The position numbers and the translations under genes are program-made. From Chitinophaga sp. CF118 (GTDB lineage: Bacteria; Bacteroidota; Bacteroidia; Chitinophagales; Chitinophagaceae), in the NCBI RefSeq assembly GCF_900112615.1, contig NZ_FOMK01000006.1, positions 62,001 through 126,000 of the forward strand: a DNA stretch of 64,000 nucleotides, given 5' to 3'. The notes under the pieces are model-generated. The model was not told the origin of the DNA. It saw nothing but the letters and a program-made list of their open reading frames with translations, and ran no database searches. Below are positions 63,383 to 64,000 of this stretch, in pieces. Position 1 is the stretch's first letter, and every line of letters begins with the position of its first letter.

Positions 63383-64000
63383 ATGATGGATGAATGGTAC
63401 AGAAACAAAACATGGAGTATTGAAATAAAGACCGCTTTTTTCGACAAGCTGCAGCAAGTTGAACATAACATGCGGGTAACAGCGTTACAGATTCAGGGAG
63501 ATACTTTATCCAGAAGTAAAGATGAAGGAACGCAACAAGCAGGTATTGAATTGCTTCAAATGATAATGACCGGATATCCTGATGAAATATATATCATTGC
63601 TGTTGTACAGGGTATTCTGGGAGACTACTATTACCAGAGAAGTGATTTTGAAAGTGCAGAGACATATTTGCAATCAGTAGTTGATTTTCATAAAAAATTC
63701 AAGCGGGTTGGTGTTATTCGTAGAGAAGATCTGCTGCTTGCTGAAATCATCATACTGCGCAAACAGACAGACAGGTTAGAAGAAGCCTTGCAGTTGGTCA
63801 TTAATTATCCGGATTCGGGAGGTAGCTTAAGTGAAGATCATGAACAACATCACTATTATGAACTGCTGGCACATTTATGCTACCAGTTGGATAGAAAAAC
63901 CGAAGCCGCTGGCTACGCCATGAAAGCAATTGAAATAGCACAAAACATGGAGTTGGATTTCATGATCTCGAAAAGTGCTACGATGGAAAAATACTATCAG
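63383..64000 (+). CDS. TPR-type protein, partial (runs off the right edge)
   Basis: An open frame starts at ATG 63383 (MMDEWYRNKTWSIEIKTAFF) and continues for 206 codons to the window end. It has helical repeats (GTQQAGIELLQMIMTGYPDE, LGDYYYQRSDFESAETYLQS, CYQLDRKTEAAGYAMKAIEI) typical of TPR proteins. The opening DEWYRNKTW is one I associate with a widespread family of uncharacterised bacterial TPR proteins. Its C-terminal part is outside the window. Confidence 0.75.
   Translation, partial: MMDEWYRNKTWSIEIKTAFFDKLQQVEHNMRVTALQIQGDTLSRSKDEGTQQAGIELLQMIMTGYPDEIYIIAVVQGILGDYYYQRSDFESAETYLQSVVDFHKKFKRVGVIRREDLLLAEIIILRKQTDRLEEALQLVINYPDSGGSLSEDHEQHHYYELLAHLCYQLDRKTEAAGYAMKAIEIAQNMELDFMISKSATMEKYYQ

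Noticed and set aside
36204-64000. Island as a classical polymorphic toxin locus
   Set aside because: No Rhs/RHS, LXG, Hcp/VgrG, filamentous haemagglutinin or pretoxin domain was found, so only the immunity-like families are supported.

Overview
The window looks like a chromosome segment of a Bacteroidota bacterium, most likely from the Chitinophaga group. The support is a complete FecI-type sigma / FecR anti-sigma / SusC / SusD cassette, several TlpA-like thioredoxin proteins, Bacteroidota-type promoters (TAnnTTTG at -7) and moderate to low G+C. No rRNA, tRNA, CRISPR array, transposase or phage gene was recognised.

Region 1 (1-35.8 kb) is ordinary chromosome. It holds an AAA-type ATPase pair at the left edge, an ECF sigma/FecR/SusC/SusD/thioredoxin operon (1.4-10.1 kb), an alpha/beta hydrolase and two integral membrane proteins. 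Next come an unusual FAS1-SusD fusion lipoprotein, a desaturase/acyltransferase pair, a DUF4369-thioredoxin protein, a GH29 fucosidase and a DoxX protein. An orphan sigma/FecR pair, a glycerophosphodiester phosphodiesterase, a YdiJ/D-lactate-dehydrogenase-like flavo-iron-sulphur protein and a DEAD-box helicase follow. The region ends with a PEP-mutase-family enzyme, an AraC regulator, a GH2 enzyme, an ABC permease and an ICMT-like methyltransferase. Two intergenic spaces (13.5 and 28.2 kb) contain 11-bp-period repeat arrays that fold back on themselves.

Region 2 (36-64 kb) is an accessory island built almost entirely from a few recombining modules: WGR, an 'I-x-GNLTV' beta-solenoid, LRR, a TPR-like C-terminal module and SMI1/KNR4 (SUKH) domains. 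DUF1963, a beta-propeller-like protein and several unrecognised families are added. One very long plus-strand operon (41.2-59.6 kb) carries most of it. Decayed fragments and tandem duplications show active turnover.

The island appears to be one regulon. Five promoters (upstream of 36204+, 41186+, 60794-, 61458- and 61723+) share direct repeats of GTAG with an 11-bp period. In all five the last GTAG lies exactly 38 bp before a TAnnTTTG-like -7 element. No such array was noticed elsewhere in the window. A membrane-spanning TPR/coiled-coil/LuxR-type HTH regulator (38868-40727, minus) sits inside the island and is divergent from one of these promoters, so it is the obvious candidate to bind the repeats. 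What the island does is not known. SUKH and DUF1963 proteins suggest toxin immunity or conflict biology, but no toxin is visible in the window.
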